Shown one piece after another: positions 17,419-25,950 of a stretch of 64,000 nucleotides of DNA; the first letter of the stretch is position 1, and each line of letters begins with the position of its first letter. The stretch spans positions 15,824 through 79,823 of the forward strand of contig DATNFW010000016.1 in NCBI GenBank assembly GCA_035606175.1, written 5' to 3'. Made by a program: the position numbers and the translations under genes. The DNA comes from JASHUC01 sp035606175. GTDB taxonomy: Bacteria; Pseudomonadota; Gammaproteobacteria; Steroidobacterales; Steroidobacteraceae. The notes under the pieces are model-generated. The model worked only from the letters and a program-made list of their open reading frames with translations, was not told where the DNA came from and did no database searches.

Positions 17419-18885
17419 TCAGCCGAGCTGCACCGGCACGAAGATCCTCTGATCGCCGTGCTGCACGAGAAGCGCGATCGCGTTCTTTTGATCGTGCACG
17501 ATGTGGCGCAGCTCCTGCACGCTATTGAGCGGCGTGCCGTCGGCCGAGAGGATGATGTCGCCGGGCTGGATGCCTGCATCGGCGGCCGGTCCCGTCGAGT
17601 GCTGGACGAGCAGACCCGCAGGAACTCCGGCCTGCGACTTCTCCTCCGGTGTGAGCGGGCGCACGTCGAGGCCGAGGCGTCCGTGCTCGGCGCCGTTGTT
17701 GCTCGCCTGCAGCTCGCCGCTCTGCTGCGAGGCGTTGCCGAGCGTCACATGCATGGTGAGCGGCTTGCCATTGCGCCAGACATCGAGCGTGGCGGAGGAG
17801 CCCGGCCGGGAGCTGCCTACGAGCGCAGCAAGAGTGCCGTTGTCGGTGACCGGCTTGCCGTCGAATTTGAGAATGACATCGCCGCTCTTGATGCCTGCGC
17901 GCGAGGCGGCGCTATCGGGCTCGACCTTCGAGACGAGCGCGCCCTGGGGCTGCTTGAGCTTGAATGTTCCCGCAAGCGCTTGACTGACCGGCTGCACGGA
18001 CACGCCGAGACGTGCGTGCTCGACCTTGCCATGGGTCAGTATCTGCTGCGATTCGGTCGTCGCGACATCGATCGGGATCGCGAACGAGACGCCTTCGTAG
18101 CCGCCGGTGTTGCTGTAGATCTGGGAGTTGATGCCGATCACCTCACCGTGCTCGTTGAAGAGCGGCCCACCCGAGTTGCCCGGATTGACGGCCACATCCG
18201 TCTGGATGAACGGCACGTAGGAGTTGCCGATCTCGCGACCCTTCGCGCTCACGATGCCCGCCGTCGCGCTCTCGACGAGTCCGTACGGCGCACCGAGCGC
18301 GAGGACGTAGTCGCCCACTTCGAGCTTCGAGGAATCGCCGAGCCGGACCGTGGGCAGATGCGAGGCGTTGATCTTGAGTACGGCAATGTCGGTCGGGATG
18401 TCGAGACCGACTACCTTCGCCCGATACTCGCGATTGTCGAGCAGCTTGACCGTCACGTGAGTCGCATTGCGCACGACGTGCGCATTCGTGAGGATCACGC
18501 CATCGGAGCGGATGATGAATCCCGAGCCGAGGCTGCGCACCGGAACGTTTTGCTGCCGCGGAAGCATTCTGAAGAACTGCGAGAACGGATCGTCGCCGCC
18601 GAAAGGCGAGTCGTCGCCAAACATGTCCCCCGGGCCCTGCTCGTGCTCGACGCTCTGACTCGTGATGCTCACGACGGCCGATTTGTTCTCCGTCACGACG
18701 GCGCGCCAGTTGGGCGCGGAGCCGAGCGGGACGGGCGCCGGCGCGGTGGAGCTCGGCTGGGTCGCTTCCGCCGCATCGACGGCGCTCGAGTGATTGAAAG
18801 CGGGAATCACCCATCCGCCGGCGGCTGCGCCGCAGGCGAACAGCGCGCTTGCCGAAAGCGCGACGGTCACGTTCCTAAGTTGCAT
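17419..18885 (-). CDS. htrA: Do/DegP-type periplasmic serine protease-chaperone
   Basis: A 488-residue exported HtrA protein. After the signal region lies an acidic/Gly-rich Q-linker (about 82-105). The trypsin-like domain has the catalytic triad His136 (TNAHVV), Asp166 (TDIAVL) and Ser238 (NPGNSGGP). Two PDZ domains follow (about 285-375, with ARLGVSVQPV and GIKSGDVILKFDGKPV; and about 395-480, with GRLGLDVRPL and GIQPGDIILSADGTPL). It degrades or refolds misfolded envelope proteins under stress. It is the last gene of a QseB/QseC-like run, 61 bases behind the kinase gene, with a PmrA/QseB-type box in that gap and a strong terminator after it. DegP, DegQ and MucD cannot be separated from sequence alone. 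Confidence 0.94.
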   Translation of the reverse strand: MQLRNVTVALSASALFACGAAAGGWVIPAFNHSSAVDAAEATQPSSTAPAPVPLGSAPNWRAVVTENKSAVVSITSQSVEHEQGPGDMFGDDSPFGGDDPFSQFFRMLPRQQNVPVRSLGSGFIIRSDGVILTNAHVVRNATHVTVKLLDNREYRAKVVGLDIPTDIAVLKINASHLPTVRLGDSSKLEVGDYVLALGAPYGLVESATAGIVSAKGREIGNSYVPFIQTDVAVNPGNSGGPLFNEHGEVIGINSQIYSNTGGYEGVSFAIPIDVATTESQQILTHGKVEHARLGVSVQPVSQALAGTFKLKQPQGALVSKVEPDSAASRAGIKSGDVILKFDGKPVTDNGTLAALVGSSRPGSSATLDVWRNGKPLTMHVTLGNASQQSGELQASNNGAEHGRLGLDVRPLTPEEKSQAGVPAGLLVQHSTGPAADAGIQPGDIILSADGTPLNSVQELRHIVHDQKNAIALLVQHGDQRIFVPVQLG

Positions 18886-18934
18886 GGCTGCACCTCACTG
18901 TATCGGTCCATGCCACGCAGAATGCGCGCCGACC

Positions 18935-18951
18935 CTTAAACGGGTCTTAAG
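18935..18951 (-). promoter_or_regulatory. PmrA/QseB-type response-regulator box
   Basis: On the minus strand the sequence is CTTAAG-ACCCG-TTTAAG, an exact fit to the published PmrA/QseB consensus (C/T)TTAA(G/T)-N5-(C/T)TTAA(G/T) with its 11-bp period. It overlaps the stop codon of the sensor kinase and lies about 50-66 bases upstream of the htrA start. The regulator encoded two genes upstream belongs to this OmpR subfamily. Direct control of htrA is inferred. Confidence 0.6.
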
Positions 18952-20302
18952 GCGGCGGGAACGTTACGGTCACCTCGAGCCCCTGCGGCTCGGCGTCCTC
19001 GAGCGTGACGCGGGCACGATGGCGGTTGGCGATCGCGCTGACGATGGCCAGGCCGAGTCCGCTTCCCCCCTCGGTGGCGTCCGCGCGGCGGAAGAAGCGG
19101 TCGAACACGCGCTCGCGCTCGGCCGCAGGAATGCCGGGACCCTCATCCACGACCGTCAGCCGCGGGCTGGCGATCGGCTGCGGTCCGGCAGTACGGTCGA
19201 TGCGGACCATTACCTTTCCGCCGACCGGGCTGTATCGGACGGCGTTGTCGACGAGGTTGCGAACGAGGATGCGAAGCACATCGGGATCGCCGTTCACGAG
19301 AACGGGCTCGTTCGCGCCCGCGGGCTCGGCGGCTCCCGCGAGGCTCAGCTCGATTTGGCGCTGCTCGGCGAGCGCGTGCACATCCTCGATCGCCTGGCGC
19401 GCACAGGCCTCGAGTGCGACGGGCTGCAGCTGCAAGGGCGCGCCTTCGGGCTCCTGGCGAGCGAGCGTGAGCAGCTGGCTCGCAAGATGGATGGCGCGCT
19501 CGATCGCGCTACCGAGCCGCGTGCGAGCTTCGCTTCGAGCGCTCTCATCGCGTGCACGATCGAGCAGCTGAAGCTGCAGCGACAGCGCCGTGAGCGGTGA
19601 GCGCAGCTCGTGAGCCGCATCGGCAACGAAGGTGCGTTGTTTCTCGAAAGCTCGCCTGAGTCGCTCGAGCAGCCGGTTGAGCTCATCGATCAGCGGCGCC
19701 GTTTCGACCGGCAGCTCCGGTGCGGTGATCGGCTCGAGGCTGCCCGCGTCGCGGCGCTGCACTTCGGCTGCGAGCCGTTTCAACGGCGCGATCGCGCCTC
19801 CGACGATCCAAACGACCGCTGCCGCCATTGCGATCAGCAGCAGCAGTATTGGGGCGAGCACTCGAAACGCCGCCTGCCGCGCGAGCGCATCGCGCACGCT
19901 CCACGGCTGCGCGACTTGGATCACCCCCCAGACCGTATCCAAGCTGAATACCCGCCAGCGCCGCCCGGCCGCCGTCATGTCGGCGTAGCCGAGGATCGCG
20001 CGCGGGATGATCGGCAGGCGCCCTTCCCTGGACAGGCCCGGCGAGGAGATATAGAGCAGCGTTCCAAACGGATCCCAGATCTGAACGATGTATTCCGATC
20101 CGCTCGCCTTCGAGGGCAGCTGCAAGCTCGGTCCGAATGCAGCCTGGTCGCGCAGCGAGAGCGCCATCTGCCGAAGCTGGTAATCGAGCAGAGTCGATGT
20201 CTCGGCCCGCAGGCGGCTATACGTGAGGCCTCCGGCGACGAGCGTCGTCACGGCGACGAGCGCGAGCAGCCCTGCGAGCAGACGGGCACGGATCGAGCGC
20301 AC
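18947..20302 (-). CDS. QseC/TctE-like sensor histidine kinase
   Basis: A 451-residue inner-membrane kinase. TM1 (LLAGLLALVAVTTLVAGGL, about 8-27) is followed by a periplasmic 2CSK_N-type sensor (LRQMALSLRDQA...YIVQIWDPFGTLLYISS, about 35-145). TM2 (VLAPILLLLIAMAAAVVWIVGG) and a HAMP-like linker come next. A HisKA domain (VADAAHELRSPLTALSLQLQLL), an N-box (LVDNAVRYSP) and G-boxes (DEGPGIP, GGSGLGLAIV) complete the core. It should phosphorylate the adjacent OmpR-type regulator, whose gene ends 23 bases upstream. The signal is unknown; QseC relatives respond to metals or envelope-active molecules. Confidence 0.93.
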   Translation of the reverse strand: MRSIRARLLAGLLALVAVTTLVAGGLTYSRLRAETSTLLDYQLRQMALSLRDQAAFGPSLQLPSKASGSEYIVQIWDPFGTLLYISSPGLSREGRLPIIPRAILGYADMTAAGRRWRVFSLDTVWGVIQVAQPWSVRDALARQAAFRVLAPILLLLIAMAAAVVWIVGGAIAPLKRLAAEVQRRDAGSLEPITAPELPVETAPLIDELNRLLERLRRAFEKQRTFVADAAHELRSPLTALSLQLQLLDRARDESARSEARTRLGSAIERAIHLASQLLTLARQEPEGAPLQLQPVALEACARQAIEDVHALAEQRQIELSLAGAAEPAGANEPVLVNGDPDVLRILVRNLVDNAVRYSPVGGKVMVRIDRTAGPQPIASPRLTVVDEGPGIPAAERERVFDRFFRRADATEGGSGLGLAIVSAIANRHRARVTLEDAEPQGLEVTVTFPPP

Positions 20303-20325
20303 GCAGCTATTCCTTCGCCACGCAG

Positions 20326-20985
20326 CTACCCCTTGGGCACGCAGTAGCCGACGCCGCGTACGGTGCGGATCGTGTCGGGACCGAGCTTGCGCCGCAGGGA
20401 GTGGATGTACACCTCGACTGCATTGCTCTCGATCTCGCCACCCCAGCCATAGAGCCGGTCCTCGAGCTGCGCTCGCGAGACTATCGCGCCGGGCCTCAGG
20501 AGCAGCGCCTCGAGCACTGCGTACTCGCGCGCCGAGAGCTGCACGGGCGTTCCGTGGGACGCGACCTCGCGCGTGGCCGGATTCAAACGGATGCCTCCAT
20601 GCTCGATCACCGGCTCCCCGCGTCCGGCGCCGCGGCGGAGCACCGAGCGCATCCGCGCGGCGAGCTCATCGAGATCGAACGGCTTGACGACGTAGTCGTC
20701 GGCGCCCGAATCGAGACCCGCAACGCGACTCTGCACATCGTCGCGCGCCGTGATGATGATGACCGGCGTTGCGATGCCGCGGTCACGCGCCTCGCGGAGC
20801 ACCTCGAGGCCCCCGCGCCTCGGCAGGCCGAGGTCGAGCAGCACGATGTCGAAGGTCGTCGCGGCAAGCGCGGTGGCGGCGCTCGCCCCATCGTGCATCC
20901 AGTCGACGATATGGCCGTCCTGCTGCAGGGCCGTTCGCACGGCCTCCGCGATCATCCGATCGTCTTCGACGAGCAGCACGCGCAT
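20326..20985 (-). CDS. OmpR-family response regulator (QseB/PmrA subfamily)
   Basis: A 219-residue regulator starting MRVLLVEDDRMIAEAV. The receiver domain has acidic residues 8-9, acceptor Asp51 in IVLLDLGLP and the lysine in VVKPFDLDEL. The winged-helix DNA-binding domain (LSAREYAVLEALLLRPGAIVSRAQLEDRLY, NAVEVYIHSLRRKLG, TVRGVGYCVPKG) covers about residues 125-219. Its sequence is typical of the QseB/PmrA/TctD group. An earlier in-frame start at 21021 adds 12 unlikely residues. It heads the regulator-kinase-protease run and may itself follow the EAL-HDOD gene, which ends 36 bases upstream. Confidence 0.93.
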   Translation of the reverse strand: MRVLLVEDDRMIAEAVRTALQQDGHIVDWMHDGASAATALAATTFDIVLLDLGLPRRGGLEVLREARDRGIATPVIIITARDDVQSRVAGLDSGADDYVVKPFDLDELAARMRSVLRRGAGRGEPVIEHGGIRLNPATREVASHGTPVQLSAREYAVLEALLLRPGAIVSRAQLEDRLYGWGGEIESNAVEVYIHSLRRKLGPDTIRTVRGVGYCVPKG

Positions 20986-21021
20986 GCGTGCGAGTCTCGC
21001 CGAGGCGGGCCCGGCGATCAA

Positions 21022-22296
21022 TCAGTCCGCGGTCAACGCCTGCGTCTGCTCCGCCCAGAACACCGCATCGACGTATGCGGCGCGAATCAGCTCCGGGGAG
21101 AGCCCGCGGAAGGTCACACGGCCCCAGGAGGCGCGCTCGTAGGCGCGCGCGCAGCGCAGCGCCGCGCCGAGATCCCCCTCCTGCGCCAGGAGCGCGCGCT
21201 CGATGCTCTCGGAGAGCGGCAACTCATCGAGCAGATGCGCGAGCGACATGCCCGTCAGCACGTCGATCAGCGAGAACAGCCCAGTGATGAAATACGACCC
21301 GGTGTCCGCGACGCCCGCGAGACGTGCGAGCTGCTCACACAGACGCGCCCGCGTCATTGCCGTGACGAACAGGGTGGTCGGCCGGCTATCGAAGCCGTGC
21401 AGCGCGATGAGAGTCGCGAGCTGGCGGAGGTTATCGAGACCGAGCATCACGATCGACTGCCGAATCGACTCGACCTTGCGCGGCAGGTTGTAGTAACTCG
21501 AGTTGATGCAGCGGAGCACCCGGTAGGAGAGCGGCAGGTCCTGCGAGACCAGGCTCTCGATCGCCTGCATCGAGCAGTCCGTATTTTGCAACGCGGAGAT
21601 GAGCCGCAGCGTCGCGAGACGGCTCGACGGCACGCGCTGAGCCTCGAATGTCTCGGGTCGATGCAGAAAGTCGCCCTGAAAACCCTCGAAGCCGATCTGC
21701 AGGCAATGCTCGAACTGCTCGACCGTCTCGACCTCGAGCGCGATCAGCGTGAGTCCGCGCCGCGTGAGCTCGCCCACGACACGCTCGAGATCGGCGCGGG
21801 TCTGCTGGGAGACATCGATTTTCACGATATTCACGACATCGAGCAGCGCGGGGTCGTTGAGCTGCGCGGAGTAGTCATCGAGCGCGATGCGATGGCCGCG
21901 CGCGCGCAGGGCGCGGATCGCAGAGACGAGCTGCGGTCCGCTCGGCACGTCCTCGACCACTTCGATCACCACCCGCTCGGGCTGCACGGTCAGAGGAGTA
22001 TCCGACAGCAGCAGCTCGCGAGGATAGTTGATGTGCACGGGCAGCCCGGCCGCGAGCCGGTCGAGTCCGATCTCGAGCGCCGCATCCGCAACGATGCGAA
22101 GCGTCGCCTCACGCATATCGGCAGCCGGATGGGCCGCATCGCCGGATTCCTGGTAGAGAAGCTCGTAGGCGCTCACGGCCATTGCCGGACCGTAGATCGG
22201 CTGGCGAGCGACGAGCGCAAGGCCGGTGCGCGCCGGCGCGACCCCCTGAGGGCGCACCGCGATCGGGGAGCCGCGTCGATCCGTCGTCTTGCTCAT
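21022..22296 (-). CDS. EAL-HDOD domain signalling protein (YuxH-like)
   Basis: About 424 residues from MSKTTDRRGS. The N-terminal half is an EAL-like domain (ALVARQPIYGPAMAVSAYELLYQ, VIEVVEDVPSG, GHRIALDDYS, VNIVKIDV). The signature EAL is replaced by ELL and the metal-binding residues look incomplete, so cyclic-di-GMP hydrolysis is doubtful. The C-terminal half is an HDOD domain (LISALQNTDCSMQAIESLVSQDLPLSYRVLRCINSSYYNL, SIVMLGLDNLRQLA). Such proteins act as cyclic-di-GMP-linked or protein-interaction hubs. The start at 22296 is preferred over an ORF start at 22467, because the longer version would run into the promoter of the divergent MFS gene. Confidence 0.88.
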   Translation of the reverse strand: MSKTTDRRGSPIAVRPQGVAPARTGLALVARQPIYGPAMAVSAYELLYQESGDAAHPAADMREATLRIVADAALEIGLDRLAAGLPVHINYPRELLLSDTPLTVQPERVVIEVVEDVPSGPQLVSAIRALRARGHRIALDDYSAQLNDPALLDVVNIVKIDVSQQTRADLERVVGELTRRGLTLIALEVETVEQFEHCLQIGFEGFQGDFLHRPETFEAQRVPSSRLATLRLISALQNTDCSMQAIESLVSQDLPLSYRVLRCINSSYYNLPRKVESIRQSIVMLGLDNLRQLATLIALHGFDSRPTTLFVTAMTRARLCEQLARLAGVADTGSYFITGLFSLIDVLTGMSLAHLLDELPLSESIERALLAQEGDLGAALRCARAYERASWGRVTFRGLSPELIRAAYVDAVFWAEQTQALTAD

Positions 22297-22465
22297 GCAT
22301 GCAGAGTAGTGGTGCGAGCGGGCTGCGTCCTCGTACCGCTGCACACCTTTGTCGAGTTCACATAATCGGCGCTCGCGCCGACACCCGCGCGGCGTTAGCA
22401 TCCGGAGCGGTCCTTCGCCGCCCCGAGAGACCTTGACGTCGCCCGAGAGCTTCCGAGGTTCCCGC

Positions 22466-23881
22466 ATGAGCCCAATCGAGGCACCCCGCTACACCCGGCG
22501 CTACACGGCGTGGATGCTCACGTTGCTCGTTCTCATGAACGCGCTCAACCTCGCCGACCGGCAGGGCATCGCCGCATCGATCCAGGCGATCAAGCTGGAC
22601 CTGCATTTCTCCGATGCGCAGCTCGGGTTCATCCAGGGATTCGGCTTCGCCATCTTCTACAGCCTGATGGGACTGCCGCTCGCCCGGCTCGCCGAGCGCT
22701 ACAACCGCAGTCGCCTGATCGCCGGCTGTCTCGCGCTGTTCGGCGCGATGGTGGCGCTCTGCGGTACGGCCAGGGGATTCTTCAGCCTGCTCCTCTTTCG
22801 CATCGGAGTCGGTGTCGGCGATGCCGGCTTCGTGACGCCTGTGTCCTCGCTCATCGGCGATTACTATCCGAGTGCGAAGCGCGCCTCGGTCATGTCGATC
22901 ATCTGGCTCGGCGGACCGCTCGGCCTCATCGGAGGGCTGGTCGGGGCGGCCTGGCTCACGCAGCACGTGAGCTGGCGTGTCGCGTTCGCCGCGATCGGCG
23001 CGCCCGCGTTTCTCATCGCGATCGTGGCTTTGCTCACCATTCGCGAGCCGCCGCGCGGACTTGCCGACGGTGAGCTGATCGCTCATGAGGCGCCGCCTTC
23101 GACTTGGACGATGCTTCGATTCTTCTTCGCGAAGCGTTCGATGTGGCATGTCCTCATCGGCTGCGCGCTCGCGGCGATCTCGATGAACGCGATCGGTCAA
23201 TGGCTGGTGACCTTCCTGGTCCGCCATTTCCATCTCGGTATCGCCGCTGCGGGACGGCTGGCAGCGGTCATCGCGGTCGCGGCCATGGCCTCGGGCCTGC
23301 TGATCGGCGGCTTCGGTGTCGATGCCGCGGGACGCCGCGACAAGCGCTGGTACGTGTGGGGACCTGCCGTGGGGCTCGCCGCGGCCGCGCCGCTCTTCGT
23401 TTTCGGCTTCAGCCAGTCCTCGATCGCCGCGACCGTGATCGTCCTGATCGCGGCGCATGTTTGCATGTTCGTGTACTACGCTCCGACCCTCGCGCTCGCG
23501 CAGAACATGGTCGGGGCGAACATGCGAGCTTCCTCCGGGTTCGTCGTGTCGCTGGTGCTCGGGCTCGTCGGCATCGGGTTCGGCCCGACGATCGTCGGTT
23601 TCTTGAGCGATCGGTTCGCTTCGGGCGCATTCACGCTCGGGAGCTTCGCGACGGCCTGTCCGGGCGGCGCCGCACCCCCGCACGCCACCACGGCCCTCGC
23701 CGCCGCCTGCGGCAATGCGTCCGCCGCGGGGTTGCGCGATGCCCTCATAGTGATGTCCCTGCTCGGCGTGTGGTCCGCGCTCCATTACGCGCTCGCCGGG
23801 CGGCACCTGCGCCGGGACCTCGAGACACGCTATCAGCCGGCGGCTCCTGCGCTCGACGTAACGACGCCCGTTTCCCCCTAG
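22466..23881 (+). CDS. MFS transporter, spinster-like family
   Basis: A 471-residue, 12-span carrier. The first spans read LTLLVLMNALNLADRQGIAASIQAIKLDLHFSDAQLGFIQGFGFAIFYSLMGLPLARLAERYNR, typical of the spinster-like branch of the major facilitator superfamily, including the acidic residue after span 1 and the loop 2-3 motif. A Gly/Ala/Cys-rich periplasmic loop (about 398-420) lies between the last spans. Substrates of bacterial members are mostly unknown, with aromatic acids or sugar phosphates possible. The start is the ATG at 22466; the upstream open frame runs into the intergenic region shared with the divergent EAL-HDOD gene. Confidence 0.9.
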   Translation: MSPIEAPRYTRRYTAWMLTLLVLMNALNLADRQGIAASIQAIKLDLHFSDAQLGFIQGFGFAIFYSLMGLPLARLAERYNRSRLIAGCLALFGAMVALCGTARGFFSLLLFRIGVGVGDAGFVTPVSSLIGDYYPSAKRASVMSIIWLGGPLGLIGGLVGAAWLTQHVSWRVAFAAIGAPAFLIAIVALLTIREPPRGLADGELIAHEAPPSTWTMLRFFFAKRSMWHVLIGCALAAISMNAIGQWLVTFLVRHFHLGIAAAGRLAAVIAVAAMASGLLIGGFGVDAAGRRDKRWYVWGPAVGLAAAAPLFVFGFSQSSIAATVIVLIAAHVCMFVYYAPTLALAQNMVGANMRASSGFVVSLVLGLVGIGFGPTIVGFLSDRFASGAFTLGSFATACPGGAAPPHATTALAAACGNASAAGLRDALIVMSLLGVWSALHYALAGRHLRRDLETRYQPAAPALDVTTPVSP

Positions 23882-23994
23882 CGGCCGCCTGAGCACTCGA
23901 CCGCGCAGCGGTCGTTGCGGGATCAACGGGCAGGGTTATGATTGCGCCGAATCGCAACGAACCGATTTAGCAACCGATTGCGGAGAGCGCACCG

Positions 23995-24426
23995 ATGAAC
24001 ACGATGCGTAGATTGCGGGTCTCAGGAGCCTCGCTTCCAGCCGTGGCCGCGGCCGCGGCCGTCGCGGTGATGGCGGCATGGCCGGTGTATGCGCACCATT
24101 CCTTCGCCATGTTCGACCATAAGCATCAGGTGAAGCTCAACGGTACCGTCGAATACTTCCAGTGGACGAATCCGCACGTCTACATCCGGCTCGTCGCGAA
24201 CGACCCGGCAGGTCACGCGAAGAGCTACACGATCGAGTGCGCCAATCCGGGCTTGCTCGACCGGGCGGGCTGGAAGTGGAACATGATCAAAGTGGGTGAC
24301 AAAGTGACCGCGATCATCGCGCCGCTGCGCACCGGGGAGCCGGGCGGCCTGCTGAAGGAGATCACGCTTCCCAATGGCCGCAGTTACGATAACGGTCCGG
24401 CTGCCGGCAAGGCGAACATCAAATGA
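23995..24426 (+). CDS. exported DUF6152 family protein
   Basis: A 143-residue protein. A signal peptide ends at VYA before HHSFAMFDHKHQVKLNGTVEYFQWTNPHVYI, the hallmark start of DUF6152 proteins. RTGEPGGLLKEITLPNGRSY near the end is also diagnostic. Function is unknown; members are small periplasmic beta proteins often beside catabolic or oxidoreductase genes. Its stop overlaps the next start as ATGA, so the two are translationally coupled. Upstream, a direct repeat AACCGATT (period 13) lies within the promoter-sized gap. Confidence 0.87.
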   Translation: MNTMRRLRVSGASLPAVAAAAAVAVMAAWPVYAHHSFAMFDHKHQVKLNGTVEYFQWTNPHVYIRLVANDPAGHAKSYTIECANPGLLDRAGWKWNMIKVGDKVTAIIAPLRTGEPGGLLKEITLPNGRSYDNGPAAGKANIK

Positions 24427-25328
24427 GTTCGGGCGGGCGCATCGTCCTTGATCGGGGCCGCACGAGCCGGTCAGGCTCGCTCGCGGGTGGCGGCCTCTGC
24501 ATGCTCGCCGGTTTCGCTCTGGCGCTCGGCGCACCGGGCCGCCCCGCAAGCGCCGCCGAGCCGGCGACATCTGCGACGCACCTCGATCACGGGCTGCTCA
24601 CCGGGACGTGGAAGCGCTATCGTCCGAAGAGCTTCCAGATCAATCCGCAGTTCACCTCTTCTATTCCGGCCCCCACGGACCCGCCGCTCAAAGAGCCCTA
24701 TCTGAGTCAGTGGAAGGCCCGTCAGAAAGCCGCGCACGAGGCGGACCTGCGCGGGCAGCCGCTCTATTCGGGCTACGCCGCGTGCATTCCCGACGGGATG
24801 CCCGCGATGATGATGGCCATGTTTCCGATGGACGTGCTGCAGACGCCGGGGCAGATCACGATCATCCAGGAGGCGTACCGCCAGGTGCGCTACATCTATC
24901 TCAATCAGAAGCAAGTACCGATCGAGGACGCGGAGCCCGAGTTCTGGGGCCATTCGGTCGGTCACTGGCAGGGCGACACGCTGTTCGTCAACACGGTCGG
25001 CATCCGGCCGGAAGTGCGCTACAGCGACGTGCCGCACAGCGATCAGATGCAGATCGACGAGCGCATCCGGCTCATCTCGAAGGATCGCGCCGAGGACCGG
25101 ATCACGATCACCGATCCGGTCTATCTCACCAAGCCCTGGAATTTCACCTACGAGTACGAGCGCGATCCGGGATACAAGATGCTCGAGTACGTCTGCGAGA
25201 ACAACCGCGAGTATCGCGACCCGAAGACGGGCGGGCAGCGCGTCGAGCTCATCGGCAACTCGGCGGCCGGCTACGGGACGGACGCGCCGGCGACTACCGG
25301 TCCGGATGCGAAACCGCACAAGCACTGA
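24423..25328 (+). CDS. secreted protein partner of DUF6152, unknown function
   Basis: A 301-residue protein with an N-terminal hydrophobic leader (LCMLAGFALALGAPGRPASAA, cleavage near 45). The mature part holds SQWKARQKAAHEADLRGQPL, CIPDGMPAMMMAMFPMDVLQTPGQITIIQEAYRQVRYIYL, GHSVGHWQGDTLFVNTVGI, SDQMQIDERIRLISKD and NFTYEYERDPGYKMLEYVCENNREY. This pattern recurs in proteins encoded next to DUF6152 in proteobacteria. It has a methionine-rich patch and two cysteines. I do not recognise an enzymatic family. The ATGA overlap with the DUF6152 gene implies the two act together in the periplasm. Confidence 0.8.
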   Translation: MSSGGRIVLDRGRTSRSGSLAGGGLCMLAGFALALGAPGRPASAAEPATSATHLDHGLLTGTWKRYRPKSFQINPQFTSSIPAPTDPPLKEPYLSQWKARQKAAHEADLRGQPLYSGYAACIPDGMPAMMMAMFPMDVLQTPGQITIIQEAYRQVRYIYLNQKQVPIEDAEPEFWGHSVGHWQGDTLFVNTVGIRPEVRYSDVPHSDQMQIDERIRLISKDRAEDRITITDPVYLTKPWNFTYEYERDPGYKMLEYVCENNREYRDPKTGGQRVELIGNSAAGYGTDAPATTGPDAKPHKH

Positions 25329-25374
25329 GCGCGCCCGAGCACCTCATCGGTACGAAGCGGATCACACTATAAGC

Positions 25375-25418
25375 AAGCGATATAATAAGCGATAGATATC
25401 ATATCATTAGATATGATA
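25375..25418 (+). promoter_or_regulatory. promoter and MarR-type operator of efflux operon
   Basis: An AT-rich island in GC-rich DNA. Two copies of AAGCGATA (25375-25382 and 25387-25394) flank a TATAAT hexamer at 25381-25386. They are followed by a perfect inverted repeat with 9-bp arms TATCATATC (25397-25405) and GATATGATA (25410-25418) around ATTA. It ends 31 bases before the MarR gene start. The size and symmetry match MarR-family operators, and the place suggests autorepression of the whole operon. Confidence 0.75.
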
Positions 25419-25449
25419 AGCTCGGCATGCGAACGGTGGAGAATGTCGC

Positions 25450-25935
25450 ATGCACGAGCACCCCACTCTCGGTTTTCTGTTGAAGGACGTCACCCGCCTG
25501 TATACACGGCGGTTCGAGGAGCGCGCCCAGGCGCTCTCACTGACGCTTCCGCAGTGCAAAGCGCTCACCTATCTCGCTCGCAACGAGGGCGTGAGCCAGA
25601 AGCGGCTCGCCGAGCTGATCGAGATCGACCCGATGAGCCTCGTCCGCATCCTCGACCGGATGGAGGCAGACGGTTGGGTCGAGCGGCGCGCCGATCCGCA
25701 GGATCGACGCGCTCGTTGTCTCGTCGTCACCGACCAGGCGCGGCCGATCATCGAGCTCGTCTGGCAGATCGTCGCGGAGACTCGTGCCGAGGCCCTCGCC
25801 GGGCTCACCGATCCCGAGCGCGCGCAGCTCATGTCGCTCCTCGAGCGAGCGCACGTCAATCTGCTCGCCTTGAGCCCGCTCGGTGAGTCGGAGCGGATTA
25901 CGATCGCGGCGCGCCGTCCTGCGAGCGCGGCGTAG
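25450..25935 (+). CDS. MarR family repressor of the efflux operon
   Basis: A 161-residue winged-helix regulator. Features are LKDVTRLYTRRFEERAQALSLTLPQCKALTYLARNEGVSQKRLAELIEIDPMSLVRILDRMEADGWVERRADPQDRRARCLVVTD, which covers the recognition helix and the wing with the family's DxRA.R motif. The protein should dimerise on the palindromic site just upstream and release it on binding a toxic ligand. It is the first gene of a MarR-EmrA-EmrB-OMF operon; the next gene begins 15 bases after its stop. Confidence 0.93.
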   Translation: MHEHPTLGFLLKDVTRLYTRRFEERAQALSLTLPQCKALTYLARNEGVSQKRLAELIEIDPMSLVRILDRMEADGWVERRADPQDRRARCLVVTDQARPIIELVWQIVAETRAEALAGLTDPERAQLMSLLERAHVNLLALSPLGESERITIAARRPASAA

Positions 25936-25950
25936 GGACGGGAGAGACTG

